From Phoenix dactylifera (Eukaryota; Streptophyta; Magnoliopsida; Arecales; Arecaceae), in assembly GCF_009389715.1 (NCBI RefSeq), contig NC_052400.1, positions 1,302,001 to 1,366,000 of the forward strand: a DNA stretch of 64,000 bases, given 5' to 3'. Positions 39,050 to 50,880 of this stretch are shown here, piece by piece (position 1 is the first letter of the stretch; each line of letters starts with the position of its first letter). A model generated the notes under the pieces. The model was not told the DNA's origin and ran no database searches. It worked only from the letters and a program-made list of their open reading frames with translations. Both the position numbers and the translations under genes were made by a program.

Positions 39050-40248
39050 CGGGGAATGGAATCGTTGTCGTCAACGTGTGCCAGCTGGGCCCCTCGTGGG
39101 GACAAACTGCTGCCACGTCGAAGAGGATCTAAGGCGAGATCGAGCGTGCCCAAAAGAAGGGCGGTTATAACGTTTTCAACGGCTCCCAATGGATAATAAT
39201 AAATTATCGGTTTTGAGGACGTCTGTTTTGGGATCAATGCGAGATAAGTCACCTGTCCATTCATTTACTGCCACGTAATGCTCCACTAATTACCAATTTC
39301 GATATAAAATTCGTAAGTATTAGCATTTTTAGGCGATTATTTCTGTACTTCTTCTTGGTGCAGAACATGTACATGAAACAAGGTAAAAGATACATGTATT
39401 CTATGTAGAAAATAGAGATGCAACTTAGGCTAGGTTAATGTGAATATAATCCGATCCAGCCTATAAATTAGGTATTTTAGTTTTTTGTGAAGTGTGGGTT
39501 GATGTTCATAGAATTCAAACCTTGCCTCTTGTGATAAAGCATACATTCCAGCCATCCGAACCAAGGGTTAGTGATTGGATCAACAAATATGAAATTTCAT
39601 TTGAGTTTGGATTAAAAAATGTCAACCTAACCTTAAGATTTGAAAGTGCATGGGATATGTGGTATCTCAAATACTCAAATTCAGACGAATTCCAATTAAG
39701 ATTTTTTTGTGTCATACTCCAGTAGTACTAGCCGATGATATCTTAGTATAGAATTCTTTGATTCATGTGTTGCGATAAGTACATGATGCATGTAGATTGT
39801 TTGATGAAATCCTTTAATGATTCATAATTCCACCCTCAAAGCTTCCATCTCAACTTGTACCTCTGGTGCAGCCTATGCTTTGTTTTAGAAAATCTTCTTT
39901 TGCATAATAGCATTGAGGGCAATGAGATTGATTGGGGATAAGAACCGTACCACCTAACCGCATTGTCATACTCAAGTTTCACAACATCAGCCGAAATCCA
40001 CCATGCAAGAGGGAAGCATGATATGCATACTCATGAAGAGAGAAGCTTTATTTAACTTTCCAAAATCAACACCGGTTATAAGAGGAACTTTAACAGGCTT
40101 TGAGATCTCTTACAAAGCTAAGAACGTCTAGGCGTCCTTTGAATTCTAAAAGAATCCTCTGTTCACTAGGTTCGGAACCCATAAATTCTTTGCTTCTAAA
40201 AGCTTTGTATGGATTTAACAAACAATTTGAAGAAATAAAAGGGGCTTC
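39050..40248. other. Intergenic; nothing recognised
   Basis: No conserved motif, RNA gene or paired termini are seen. Open frames here are short and overlap on opposite strands. Confidence 0.4.
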
Positions 40249-42736
40249 TGTGAGGATCCGTGCAGGCGTGTGTTTAGTCCCACATCGGTTATTCGCTAGG
40301 TAGATCTTGGGTACTTATACAGAATCAAAAAATCAAAATAATACCTGTGAGATACGGGCTGAAGTCGGCAGCCCCAGCCGACTTCAGCCGCGTCTTCTTT
40401 TGGGAAGAGCCGGAACAGAGGATCGCGATGGCGATCCTCTCCGGCTCCTCTGGGGACAAACGAGGCAAGGGCGCCGCGGGGATCCCGCGGCACCCCCCTC
40501 CGATCAATCCGCGGCCAATCCCGGCCGCGGATTTCGCTCGGCTGCCGCGATTCACGCGGCGGAGAGCCGATACAAGGGGGTGATAAAACCCCCCAAGCCC
40601 TCCTCCCTAGGGCACCTCCGAGCTCCTCCTCCTCTTCCCTCCTCCTCCTCTCCTTGGTGACCGGCGTCCTCTTCCCGACTGAGCGCCATCCGGATTCCCC
40701 TCGCAGCCATCCCCTGCTCCGAGATTCATTCTTTCGGTTTCGAGCATCGCCGCCGCCGCTTGACCGCCGGATCGAACAGCCACGGCCGAGATCTTCCTCC
40801 CGCCGCCTCTGTCGACCGCCGGTAAGCCTTCTCTTGCCCTTTATTCCATGCCAAATAGCTTGAAATTCTTCTTTTGTTTGGGCCACAAACCGAGATCATC
40901 TCGGTTGCTTCTCCTCCCCGTTAGCCGCCGCAGCGGCCGGCTGGCCGTCGACCGAGGGGTGGCCTCCGGCCACCCAGCCAGCCCTCTCCCCTCTCCCCTC
41001 TCCCTTCTTTTGGTATCCATCTCCCCTGTCCATGGGGAGTTTGGGGAAGATGAAGGCCCATCGTGGGCCAAACTGGGCCAACTTGGGCCTGGTTCACTGT
41101 GGGCCCAGTTCAATAGTGTTGGGCCTAGATGGGCCATAAACTTTTGTGGGCCCAATTCGGGCCCAGTTCAACCTAGTTCGGGCCCTATTTGGGTCGTACC
41201 CTTTTGTGGGCCCAGTCCAAATCTGAAACTCAGTCCAAACCCGAAACCCGTTCCGAACCTGAACCCGGGACCCAAAATCCGAAATCCAGTTCAGACCCGA
41301 GCCCGGAACTTGAACCCGAACCCTAAACCCGGAACCCGAAACCCGAACCCATTTGGCCACTAAATGGAGTTTTGCAGTTAAGCCCTTGGCAGTATACTAT
41401 TTCAAAAAAAAAGGGCCTTCTGTAATTTGTATTTGATCCCTATAGGAAAGATTTATTACATAAAGGTCCCCAGCTATATTTATTTAGTCCACTCAAGCTT
41501 TATAGAATAGTACCCTGTAATTAAGTATTAGTCCCTGCAATAAATTTTATTGCATAAATGAACCAATTAGAATCCAACCTTGGGGGCCCTATTTAGCTTG
41601 GTCTATGCGGGCCCATTGGACCGTGTCCGATATGGGCCCTATCGGGCCATGCGCATTATGGGCCAAATCTGGGCCCTATTAGGCCATGTCCAATAGTATT
41701 ATTTTTGGATTTTGCTTAGTTCTGAAATTAACAAGGAATTAATTAAATTTAAACAGGTGAACCTGATCCGTCTATCTGAAGTAGGGATTAAGCGAGAAGA
41801 AGTAAGTAACTTAATGCTTCAAAGTGTATTTTTCTAAAATAATTATTAGTAGATTAAATTTCGAAGTATATTTTGTATTTAGTAAAATGGGTCTGGCATG
41901 TTAAATTTTATTTGAAAATTACATTATATGCTCTGAAATCCATAAACTATGACTGGGCAATTTATGAAATCTATTTTTATATATATGCATTCTCAGCATG
42001 GCTATGATCTGATCTGTTCTGTTCTGGCCCCGCTAATGGGGATTATACATTGGACCTGTCGACTTGTAATCTGTGAGGAATCGGTTTCGACACCGGCTGC
42101 CATCGATGGGTAAATATAGTGGATTTGGCACTTTTGTGCAACACCGGCTGCCATCGGTGGATAAAAATAGTAGATTTGGCACCTTGTGCAACCCATGCCA
42201 CTGAGTTACGTGGCCGTAGCCTATTATGTTGAGATTCTGGTATCAGAGTTTTTGGAAAAATGATAATAAGTTTTGAAAATAGTAAAACGATGTTATTTAT
42301 GATTTATTCCAGTCATTATCCTGTATTTTGACCTGATATGCTCCGACCTCACTTTGGGGTATTTTGTTGCTTACTGGGCTAGTGTAGCTCATTATTTTAT
42401 TTTCTCTATTTTTCAGATCCAGAGGCTTGATCGCACGAGATTGGGGAGTGCATTAAATGTTCCGATAATTCTATCATTTATTGGCATTTCAGTTAGATTA
42501 GTTTGGACATTTGAATTATGTTAGCAAATGTTATTTTGAAATTTTGTAAGACTGTTTTTGAATAAATTTAAATAATTATGTCAGTTTTGAACATCTATAT
42601 TTGCTTTGATATGATCCGATGCCTTGCACGCATGTGCGGCCCACCGTGTCGGCGTGCGGCGTCTGCCGCGCCTCGGGCTCGGGGCATGACAATACCTTCC
42701 GGCTAGCCATTTTGGGTGAGATCCTGAGTTGTTACA
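40249..42736 (+). mobile_element. Solo TRIM LTR (137 bp) split by an inserted solo LTR
   Basis: The two parts (40249-40345 and 42697-42736) join into a 137-bp LTR that starts TGTGAGGATCCGTGCAGG, ends GAGTTGTTACA and matches the LTRs at 1833-1969 and 26950-27084. GCTTC occurs on both sides (40244-40248 and 42737-42741), a clean 5-bp target-site duplication. There is no internal region or second LTR, so this is a solo LTR left by recombination. Confidence 0.93.
40346..42691 (+). mobile_element. Solo LTR of family Z, 2346 bp, inserted inside the TRIM LTR
   Basis: It starts TGTGAGATACGG and ends GGGGCATGACA, with ATACC immediately outside both ends (40341-40345 and 42692-42696). It carries two hairpins near its start (40358-40388 and 40417-40440), a TATA-like gataaaac (about 40581), a GGGCCCA-rich segment (41060-41360) and a short tandem duplication (about 42080-42190). 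It has no coding sequence. It is the same family as the minus-strand fragment at 1-1534. Confidence 0.9.
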
Positions 42737-43102
42737 GCTTCATCATATATGTTGTTCTGTCCAGGTCATTTTTCTTCTTAAATTTTTGAAAACAAAAATA
42801 GAAAATAAAAGCAATACTTAGTCTCCAAGAACAATTACTGCTGGATACTAAATGAGATTTTTCTTCTGTAATGAACGCAAGGGAAGCAACTTGACTTTTG
42901 TATAGCATATTATTATAACAAAGAAATGCATGATGCAGTGCCTAACTGTCAAAACCTTATCCATGATCTCTGCGTACGTTTCGTAGAGATCCATCACCAT
43001 TACTCAAGATAGACCCATCACCCAGACGGCAAATACCTTAGTGTTCAATCTACGCTGATGGACATCTGAGGATATTATGAAAACTAAATTTATTATAGAT
43101 AT
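42737..43102. other. Short unique spacer; nothing recognised
   Basis: AT-rich sequence between the nested solo LTRs and the Tat element. It ends with GATAT, the target-site duplication of that element. Confidence 0.5.
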
Positions 43103-44103
43103 TGTTGGGGAGAATAAGATTTTTCCCCCAAATGACATAAATGCCCCTAAGAAGACGTACAACCTCCGACCCCGGACGACCGAAGTCGGCGTCCGACCTC
43201 GGAACGTCCGACCTCGGAACGCCCGACCTCACGACGACCAACCTCGAGACCTCCGACCTAAGAAAAACCCTGATGTTCGAGGTCTACTCTTGTCAACCAC
43301 CTGCTACGGCCGTGCACCTCTGAGGTCCGGCCAAGGACCATACCCTGACGCCCCTCTGGCATTTATTGCGCATGACCACTGTAACCCTCCGGCTTACTCC
43401 ACAATAAATGCGGATCTCCGGCTTACTCCACAATAAATGCGGATCTCCGGCTTACTCCACAATAAATGCGGATCTCCGGCTTACTCCATAATTAATACGC
43501 ATGGCTCCTGCCATCTACGGACTCTCAGCTCTCCACGGCAGATCAACCCAGCAGGGTCTAATCGACTATGATAAGTCTCTGATCTCGGCCATACCTCCGA
43601 CACCAATGCAATAATTCGCCTGATAGCGTGCTAGTTCGGGCTGTACGACGCCCTCACCGCCGACATCTGTGCAATAATTCGCCTGACCGTGCGCCGACCT
43701 GAACAAACACGCCGAGCCGTACTACGGCCTCGCCCTGTTACATCGCAGGTAAACCGACCCCCGCCTATAAAAGGGAGCCTTGGCCTCTCAGGAGGGGGTG
43801 GGAACATTCATACACTCTAAAAACACTGTTTATCTCCCTTCTCTACACTATTTGCCCCCTTCCTGACTTGAGCGTCGGAGGGCCGGCGCCGGAAAACCCG
43901 GCCACCGGTTCGTGTGCAGGCACCCAGACGGAGGACGCCGCAAGCCGACGGATCGCCGCCCCGCTGCGAGGACCTGCTGCTCCTTCTCTCCGACCGCCCC
44001 AGGCGGAGGACGCCGCCTGCTGACGGATCTTCGCCCCGCCGTGAGAAACCGCCGCTCCCTCTCCTCGACCGAAGATTGCCCCCGGGTCCAATTTCCAGCA
44101 ACA
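43103..44103 (+). repeat. 5' LTR of the Tat element
   Basis: It begins TGTTGGGG and ends CCAGCAACA. It holds a TATA box, TATAAAAG, at 43766-43773 and three and a half copies of a 28-bp unit (cggcttactccacaataaat...) at about 43390-43490. The primer-binding site follows directly, with TGGCGC at 44106-44111; I do not assign the tRNA. Confidence 0.97.
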
Positions 44104-44136
44104 GTTGGCGCTAGAGGAAGGGCCCGAGTAGCAGTC

Positions 44137-45598
44137 ATGAAGTTGAGAAGTAAGGGAGCCTCTAACACCTCCCGGCGTCCCCCGCAAAGTCCTGGACACT
44201 CTGTCCAGAATTCTCCAACTCCGGCGGACCCAGTTCCTCAGGTCCAGCCGGAACAGTTCGACGCCTTGGTACAGCAAGTCCAGGCCCTGGCCGCCGCCGT
44301 TCAAGGCCTACGGCGCGAGGAGGCTTTACCCACGCTTCCCCCGCAGGCCCAGGTCCTGCCGGAGTGTCTCCCCAACGGCCCGGTTCTCCCAAGCCAAAAC
44401 TTGCATGGCTCCTCCAGAGCCAACAACGAAGAACGAGCTTCTCCCCGGAGGGAGTTACCGGGAGAAGGTTTCGACCGGAGACCCCAACTTTCTGAGGCAG
44501 AATCAGCCCCAGACCACCGCGAGCCGGCGCAAACCACAGCAACAATCCCACGGATGGGGGAGCTCGACCGAAAAGTTGAGCATTTGGAGCACCAGATTGC
44601 GGCGCTCCACAGCAAGAAGGCAAGACAGGAGGGAGACTTTGAGTTCACTACCAAGTCCCCCTTCCCCCGCCAGATCGAGGATGAGCCGGTTCCCGCGAGG
44701 TTCAAAATGCCTCAAGTGGAACCCTACAGCGGGACGACCGACCCTCTCGACCACCTGGAGAGCTATCGGGCCCTCATGGCCCTGCAAGGGTCCTCGGAGG
44801 CCATACTCTGCAAGGCCTTCCCAGCGACCCTCCGAGGGACCGCTCGGCTTTGGTTTTCTGGACTGAAGCCGAACACGGTGTCCTCTTTTGAGCAGCTCGG
44901 CAGGCAGTTCGCCACCAACTTCGCTGCCAGCCGGCGTCAACGACGAAACGTCAGACTCCCTCCTCGACATCAAACAGAAAGAGGGGGAGTCCCTCAAGGA
45001 GTACCTGGACCGCTTCACTGCCGCTACATGGGAGGTTCGCGAGCTAGACCAGTCGATAGCTATGTCGGCCCTGAAGACGGGGGTTCGCTCATACCGATTC
45101 CTTTTCTCCATCGAGAAGAGCTTTCCGGCCGACTTCACCGAAATGTTGGCCCGAGCTCGGAAGTATGCCAAGGCCGAGGAGGCAGTCGCCTCCAGGCGGG
45201 GAGCAATTGAGCCCGCCTCGAAGAAGCAGAAGAAACGCCGCGAAGAGCGCGGCCGACGAAGGAGCCGATCCCCCCGCCGAGAGAAGAACCTCCCCAGACT
45301 GAGAAGTCCGCCCCGACAGCAGAGGCGATCTCAGCAGAGGACCCCTCCTCGACCGAGGTCCCCACCACGGCCTCGGACGTACCCGGGGAAGTACGAGAAC
45401 TACACACCCGTCAACGCTCCCCGGGCCGAGATCCTGATGGAGATCGAGGGTCGGGACTTCTTCCGACCCCCGCCTCCTATGCGAGACACGGGATTCCCCC
45501 GGAATCCCAGAAAATATTGCCGCTTCCACCGGGATCGTGGGCACGACACGGAGGACTGCATCCAGCTCCGGGATGAGATAGAAGCACTCATCCGATGA
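44137..45598 (+). pseudogene. gag: gag of the Tat element, broken by a frameshift
   Basis: Gag builds the retroelement particle. The frame opens at ATG 44137 (MKLRSKGASN) with a Pro/Gln-rich N-terminus, then a capsid-like part containing PYSGTTDPLDHLESY and LPATLRGTARLWFSGLKP. Around 44940-44955 the homology moves to the next frame (TSDSLLDIKQKEGESLKEYL onward), so one base was gained or two lost there. The second half ends with an Arg/Ser-rich tract and a zinc-knuckle-like CRFHRDRGHDTEDC. The frame stops at TGA 45596-45598, directly upstream of and in frame with pol. The element therefore cannot make full-length Gag without a frameshift. Confidence 0.88.
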
Positions 45599-48500
45599 GG
45601 AGTACTCAACCGGTTCGTGAGGAACCGACATGAGGAAACGAGGCCGGCAGAGAATGTCGCACCAACTGAAAATCCGGGCGACAACAGGCCTGTCGCCGGC
45701 ACCATTAACATGATCGGGCGGGCCTCGGCAGGAACGGCCGCCCAAGGAGCACCCCCGAAGCGCCCACGCACTGATGAAGTCATCTCGTTCTCGGACGAGG
45801 ACTTAGAAGGGGTCGAAACCCCTCATGATGACGCTGTGGTCATCTCTATGATTGTAAATAGGTTTGATGTAAAGCGTGTCCTAGTTGACAATGGAAGCTC
45901 AGCCAACGTTTTGTATTATCATGCTTACCAAAAGATGGGGTTGACAGAAGGGCATCTCCGGAGAGTCAATGCCCCGCTGGTTGGATTTACCGGAAATGCG
46001 GTCCCGGTTGAAGGTGAGGCCAGCTTCCTTGTCACAGTCGGCCTCGCCCCCCGGGAGAGCACGGTGAGGATGGACTTCCTGGTGGTCCGTCTGCCCTCGG
46101 TCTACAACGCCATCCTTGGGCGCCCAGGGCTAAATACCCTTCGAGCCGTGGTTTCAACTCGCCATTTGCTCATGCGGTTCCCCACCGGCCAAGGAGTAGG
46201 CGAGGTCCGCGGAGACCAGCTGGTCGCCAAGCAATGCTACATGGCGGCCCACACAGTAAAGCAACCAGCCGAGGCGCCGGACCACCCGATGGGCCCTTTG
46301 CTGCCCATAGAAACCCTCGATGCGAGGGATACCCTCTGGAAGAAGCAAGTAGAGCCCGGTGAGCTCCTTATTCAAATCCCACTACAAGAAAATTTTCCCG
46401 AGCTAACTGTGCAGGTCGGCTCCGGCCTCGGCGCCCGCGAGAGGGATTGCCTTGTCAGCTTCCTGCGGGACAACGCTGACGTCTTCGCCTGGTCGCCTGC
46501 GGACGTGCCGGGAATTGACCCTGGAGTCATGATCCACCGACTCCAGGTAAGGCCAACCAGCAGGCCTGTGAAGCAGAAGAAAAGAGGCTCTGCTCCGGAG
46601 CAACAACGGGCTGCGGCTGAAGAGGTGGACAAGCTCCCTGGAGCCGGTTTCATCCGGGAGGTCTCCTACCCGGACTGGCTCGCCAACATAGTCCTCGTGA
46701 AGAAGGCCAACGGAAAATGGCGTATGTGCGTGGACTACACCGACTTGAACAAGGCCTGCCCAAAAGACAGCTTCTCCCTTCCGAGCATCGACCAGCTCGT
46801 CGACTCCACTTCAGGACACCAACTGCTAACTTTTATGGACGCCTTTTCAGGATACAACCAAATCCGAATGGCGCCAGAAGACGAGGAGAAGACGGCCTTC
46901 ATCACCGACAAGGGCACCTACTGCTACAAGGTGATGCCCTTTGGCCTGAAAAATGCTGGGGCCACCTATCAGAGACTGGTCAGCCAAATTTTTAAAGACC
47001 AGATCGGCCGGAACATGGAAGTCTATGTGGACGACATGCTGGTAAAGAGCCAAGCGGCGGAACACCACATAGCCGATCTCAACGAGACATTCGCCAAGCT
47101 CAGAAGATATCAAATGAAACTCAATCCGGCGAAGTGCGCGTTCGGGGTCACCTCGGGCAAGTTCCTGGGTTTCATAGTGACCCAGCGCGGAATTGAAGCC
47201 AACCCGGAGAAAATCCGGGCACTGCAAGAAATGTCGCCTCCAAAGACTGTTAAGGAGGTGCAACGGCTCGCGGGGCGGGTTGCCGCCCTGGGAAGGTTCG
47301 TCTCTCGGTCAGCCGAGCGATGCCTCCCCTTCTTCAAGAGCCTCAAACGGCCGAAAGACTTCCGGTGGACGGAAGAATGCCAGCAGGCCTTTGAGGAGCT
47401 TCGGAGCCTTCTGGCCTCTCCCCCGCTGCTCACCAAGCCCCAGAAAGGCGAGATTCTTTACTTATATTTGGCCGTCTCCCCAGCTGCAGTGAGCTCAGTT
47501 CTCGTCCGGGAAGAGGACAAGCTCCAAAAGCCGGTCTATTACACCAGCCGGGTTCTCAGGGATGCTGAGACCCGATATTCTAAACTTGAGAAGACCATCT
47601 TCGCTCTCATCATCTCGGCTCGGAGACTCAGGCCTTACTTCCAAGCCCACACGATAGCAGTATTGACCGACCAGCCTATGAAGCAGATATTGCAAAGGTC
47701 AGATCGTGCGGGGAGAATCGCCAAATGGGCGGTCGAGCTCGGAGAATTCGACCTCGAATATCGGCCTAGGCCGGCAATCAAAGCTCAGATACTCGCCGAC
47801 TTCATCGTGGAGTGCACCCTTCCGGACGATCCCGAGCTGCCATCCGAATCCGTGGAAGAGGCCCCGAGGCAGCCATGGGTCCTGCACTCGGACGGGTCTT
47901 CGACCTCGGGGGGTAGCGGGGCCGGACTTATCCTCACCAGCCCAGACGGAGTGGTGGCCGAGCAAGCTTTGCGCCTCGAATTCCCGGCCTCGAACAATGA
48001 GGCCGAGTATGAGGCTCTCATCGCCGGGCTCAAGCTGGCGAAAGAACTAAAAGTGGAAGACCTGACGGCCTTCAGCGACTCCCAGCTAGTGGTGAACCAG
48101 GTCCAAGGAGATTTTGAAGCTAAAGAGCCATCCATGCAAAAGTATCTCCAAAAGGTGCGGGAACTCACATCTGCCCTGAATTCTTTCAATATTCAGTATA
48201 TTCCCAGAGCGGAAAACCTCAGGGCAGACCAGCTATCCAAACTGGCCACCTCCCGCATGAGCGAGCTTCCCAAGGGAACAGCGCTCGAGTATCTTCGGGT
48301 CCCCAGCACGGAGGAACCCGAGCCCACTATGTGCATCGACTCCGAGCCAAGCTGGATCGATGGGCTCGTCTGCTATCTTCAGGACGGAACTCTACCTCAT
48401 GACGAGACGGAGGCTCGCCGAATCAAGCGCCAGGCTCCCCGGTATGTCTTGTACGAGAATAAACTCTATCGACGATCATTTACTTCTCCCCTTCTCAGAT

Positions 48501-49585
48501 GCCTCCGCCCCTCCGAGGCGGACTATGCCCTCCGAGAGGTCCATGAAGGGATCTGCGGAAATCACCTGGGGGGTCGGGCATTAGCCCATAAGGTCCTGCG
48601 ACAAGGATATTATTGGCCCACACTCCAGAAGGATGCAACAGATTTCGTCCGGAAGTGCGATCGGTGCCAGCGAAACGCCAATATCCAGCGCCGACCTTCA
48701 GCCCTGCTGACCTCCATCATCGCCCCCTGGCCGTTTGCCCAATGGGGGATCGACATCCTGGGGCCCTTTCCCCTGGCCACCGGACAGAGAAAGTTTCTGG
48801 TCGTCTCCATTGACTACTTCACCAAGTGGGTCGAGGTCGAGCCCGTCGCCCGGATCACCGAGCAAAAGATGCGGGACTTCGTGTGGAAGTCCATAATCTG
48901 CAGATTCGGACTACCCCGTATCCTTATATCTGACAATGGTCGACAATTTGACAATGTTCATTTCAGGGAATTTTGCTCTGAGCTTGGCATTGATCACCGT
49001 TTTACCTCAGTCGCTCACCCCCAGACAAACGAGGAAACTGAGGTAACTAACCGCACTATTTTGCAGGGGCTCAAGGCTAGGCTTGATCGGTCCAAAGGAC
49101 AGTGGGTCGAGGACTTGTACAATGTCCTTTGGGCGTACCGGACCACGTTCCGACTGCCCACGGGAGAGACCCCCTTCAACCTAGCATACGGCACTGAAGC
49201 CGTCATCCCGTTGGAGATCGGCCTGCCTTCTCCAAGGGTGGAACATTACGACCCCGACACCAATCCTTCCTAGCTCAGGAGCAACTTGGACCTCGTCGAA
49301 GAGACAAGAGAGGTCGCCCGGGTCCGCATGGCGAGGTACCAACAGCGAACGGCCCAATACTACAACTCCAGGGTCAAGCCCAAGCTCTTCAAAGTGGGGG
49401 ACCTCGTCCTCAGGAGAGCCGAGGCTTCTCAACCGACCGAGCAAGGAAAGCTCGCCCCAAATTGGGAAGGGCCGTATCAGATCGCCCGGGTGCAACGACC
49501 AGGGGCGTACAAATTAAAGTCCCTAGAGGAGACCCTGATCCCGCGAAGCTGGAACTCCGAGAATCTACGAATGTACTACCAGTAA
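45599..49585 (+). pseudogene. pol: pol polyprotein of the Tat element (PR-RT-RH-aRH-IN), one internal stop
   Basis: In the frame of the second half of gag. Protease is marked by LVDNGSSANVLYY (about 45880). Reverse transcriptase runs about 46640-47060 with KMCVDY-like RMCVDYTDLNKACPKD and the catalytic YVDD at 47024-47035. RNase H follows at about 47445-47790. A second RNase H begins near 47885 with LHSDGSS and includes NNEAEYEALIAGL and SDSQLVV, the dual-RNase-H mark of Tat elements. Integrase (about 48490-49260) shows the CDRCQ zinc end, GIDILGP, SDNGRQF and a Glu in EETEVTNRT, i.e. the D-D-E residues. A TAG at 49271-49273 cuts the frame, which otherwise continues to 49585 with the integrase C-terminus (KVGDLVLRRAE). 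It is otherwise intact. Confidence 0.93.
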
Positions 49586-49689
49586 AACCCCTAGGGGTTC
49601 AAAACAATCAGGACAATGGACTCAGTTTCTTTTTTGCAAATACTTCCCTCATCTGGATAGCTGTAACTCTCTTCTAACGTTGGGTCGTC

Positions 49690-50880
49690 TGTGATCCTCA
49701 GATTCCCCGGCCAAAATCGGGATGCCTCGAGGCTCGACCGTAGAGTCCCAAACTCCCTCGATCTCGAGAAGTATCGCAGGACGATGGAACATCGACTTGG
49801 CGCAAAATTCCCTTGACTAAGGTCAGGATGCCCCGGTTCGTCGGGATGCCCCGAGACGTCGGGATGCCCCGGCCGTAGGGATGCTCGAGACGTCGAGATA
49901 TGAGCACGGTCCTCTCTGACCAGACGAGCTCGGCTCGTTCTCCATCAACTCCCACCTATGAGCACGGTCCTCTCTGACCAGACAAGCTTGGCTCGTTCTC
50001 CTACCCCGACCAAGGTCGGGATGCCCCGAGGGTCGACCGTAGAGAACCAGACTCCCTCGACCTCGGGAAGCGTCGCAGGTCGACAGTGCGTACCCAGACC
50101 CCTCGACCTGACGAACGATTCCTCGACTAAGGTCGGGATGCCCCGAGGGTCGACCGTAGAGAACCAGACTCCCTCGACCTCGGGAAGGCGCCGTGAGGGG
50201 TGGAAAGGGTGGCTCCACCCGGGGCGCCACAAAGTGGACCCCCGGGAGCGGTCGACGATCCCCGATCCCCGAAGCGAGCGATCCTCCGACTAAGGTTGGG
50301 ATGCCCCGAGGGTCGACCGTAGAGAACCAGACTCCCTCGACCTCGGAAAGCGTCGCAGGTCGACAGCGCGTACCCAGACCCCTCGACCTGACGAACGATT
50401 CCTCGACTAAGGTCGGGATGCCCCGAGGGTCGACCGTAGAGAACCAGACTCCCTCGACCTCGGGAAGGCGCCGTGAGGGGTGGAAAGGGTGGCTCCACCC
50501 GGGGCGCCACAAAGTGGACCCCCGGGAGCGGTCGACGATCCCCGATCCCCGAAGCGAGCGATCCCCCGACTAAGGTTGGGATGCCCCGAGGGTCGACCGT
50601 AGAGAACCAGACTCCCTCGACCTCGGGAAGCGTCGCAGGTCGGTAGAGCGTACCCAAACCCGCCGACCCGACGAGAGATTCTTCGACTAAGATCGGGATG
50701 CCCCGAGGGTCGACCGTAGAGAACCAGACTCCCTCGACCTCGGGAGGCACCACAGGTCGGCAAAGCGTCCACGGACTCGCCAACCTGACGAAAGATCCCT
50801 CGACCAAGGTTGAGGCGCCCCGAGGTCCGACCATAGGGTCTCAAGCTCCCTTGACCTCGCAAAGAGCTACAATTCAATAA
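49690..50880. repeat. Tandem array of alternating 117-bp and 163-bp units between pol and the antisense gene
   Basis: Copies of aaggtcgggatgccccgagg begin near 50012, 50129, 50292, 50409, 50572 and 50691, giving spacings 117, 163, 117, 163 and 119. Two unit types therefore alternate as a 280-bp higher-order repeat, with more diverged copies on both sides. All long frames here are by-products of the repeat. Confidence 0.92.

Noticed and set aside
40296-40886. 196-codon Arg-rich frame and overlapping plus-strand frames
   Set aside because: Within a solo LTR with clean target-site duplications; GC-rich low complexity, open on both strands, no domain.
43390-43490. Regular 28-bp repeats as a possible CRISPR-like array
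   Set aside because: Units are contiguous without unique spacers, lie in an LTR, recur identically in the other LTR, and the DNA is plant nuclear.
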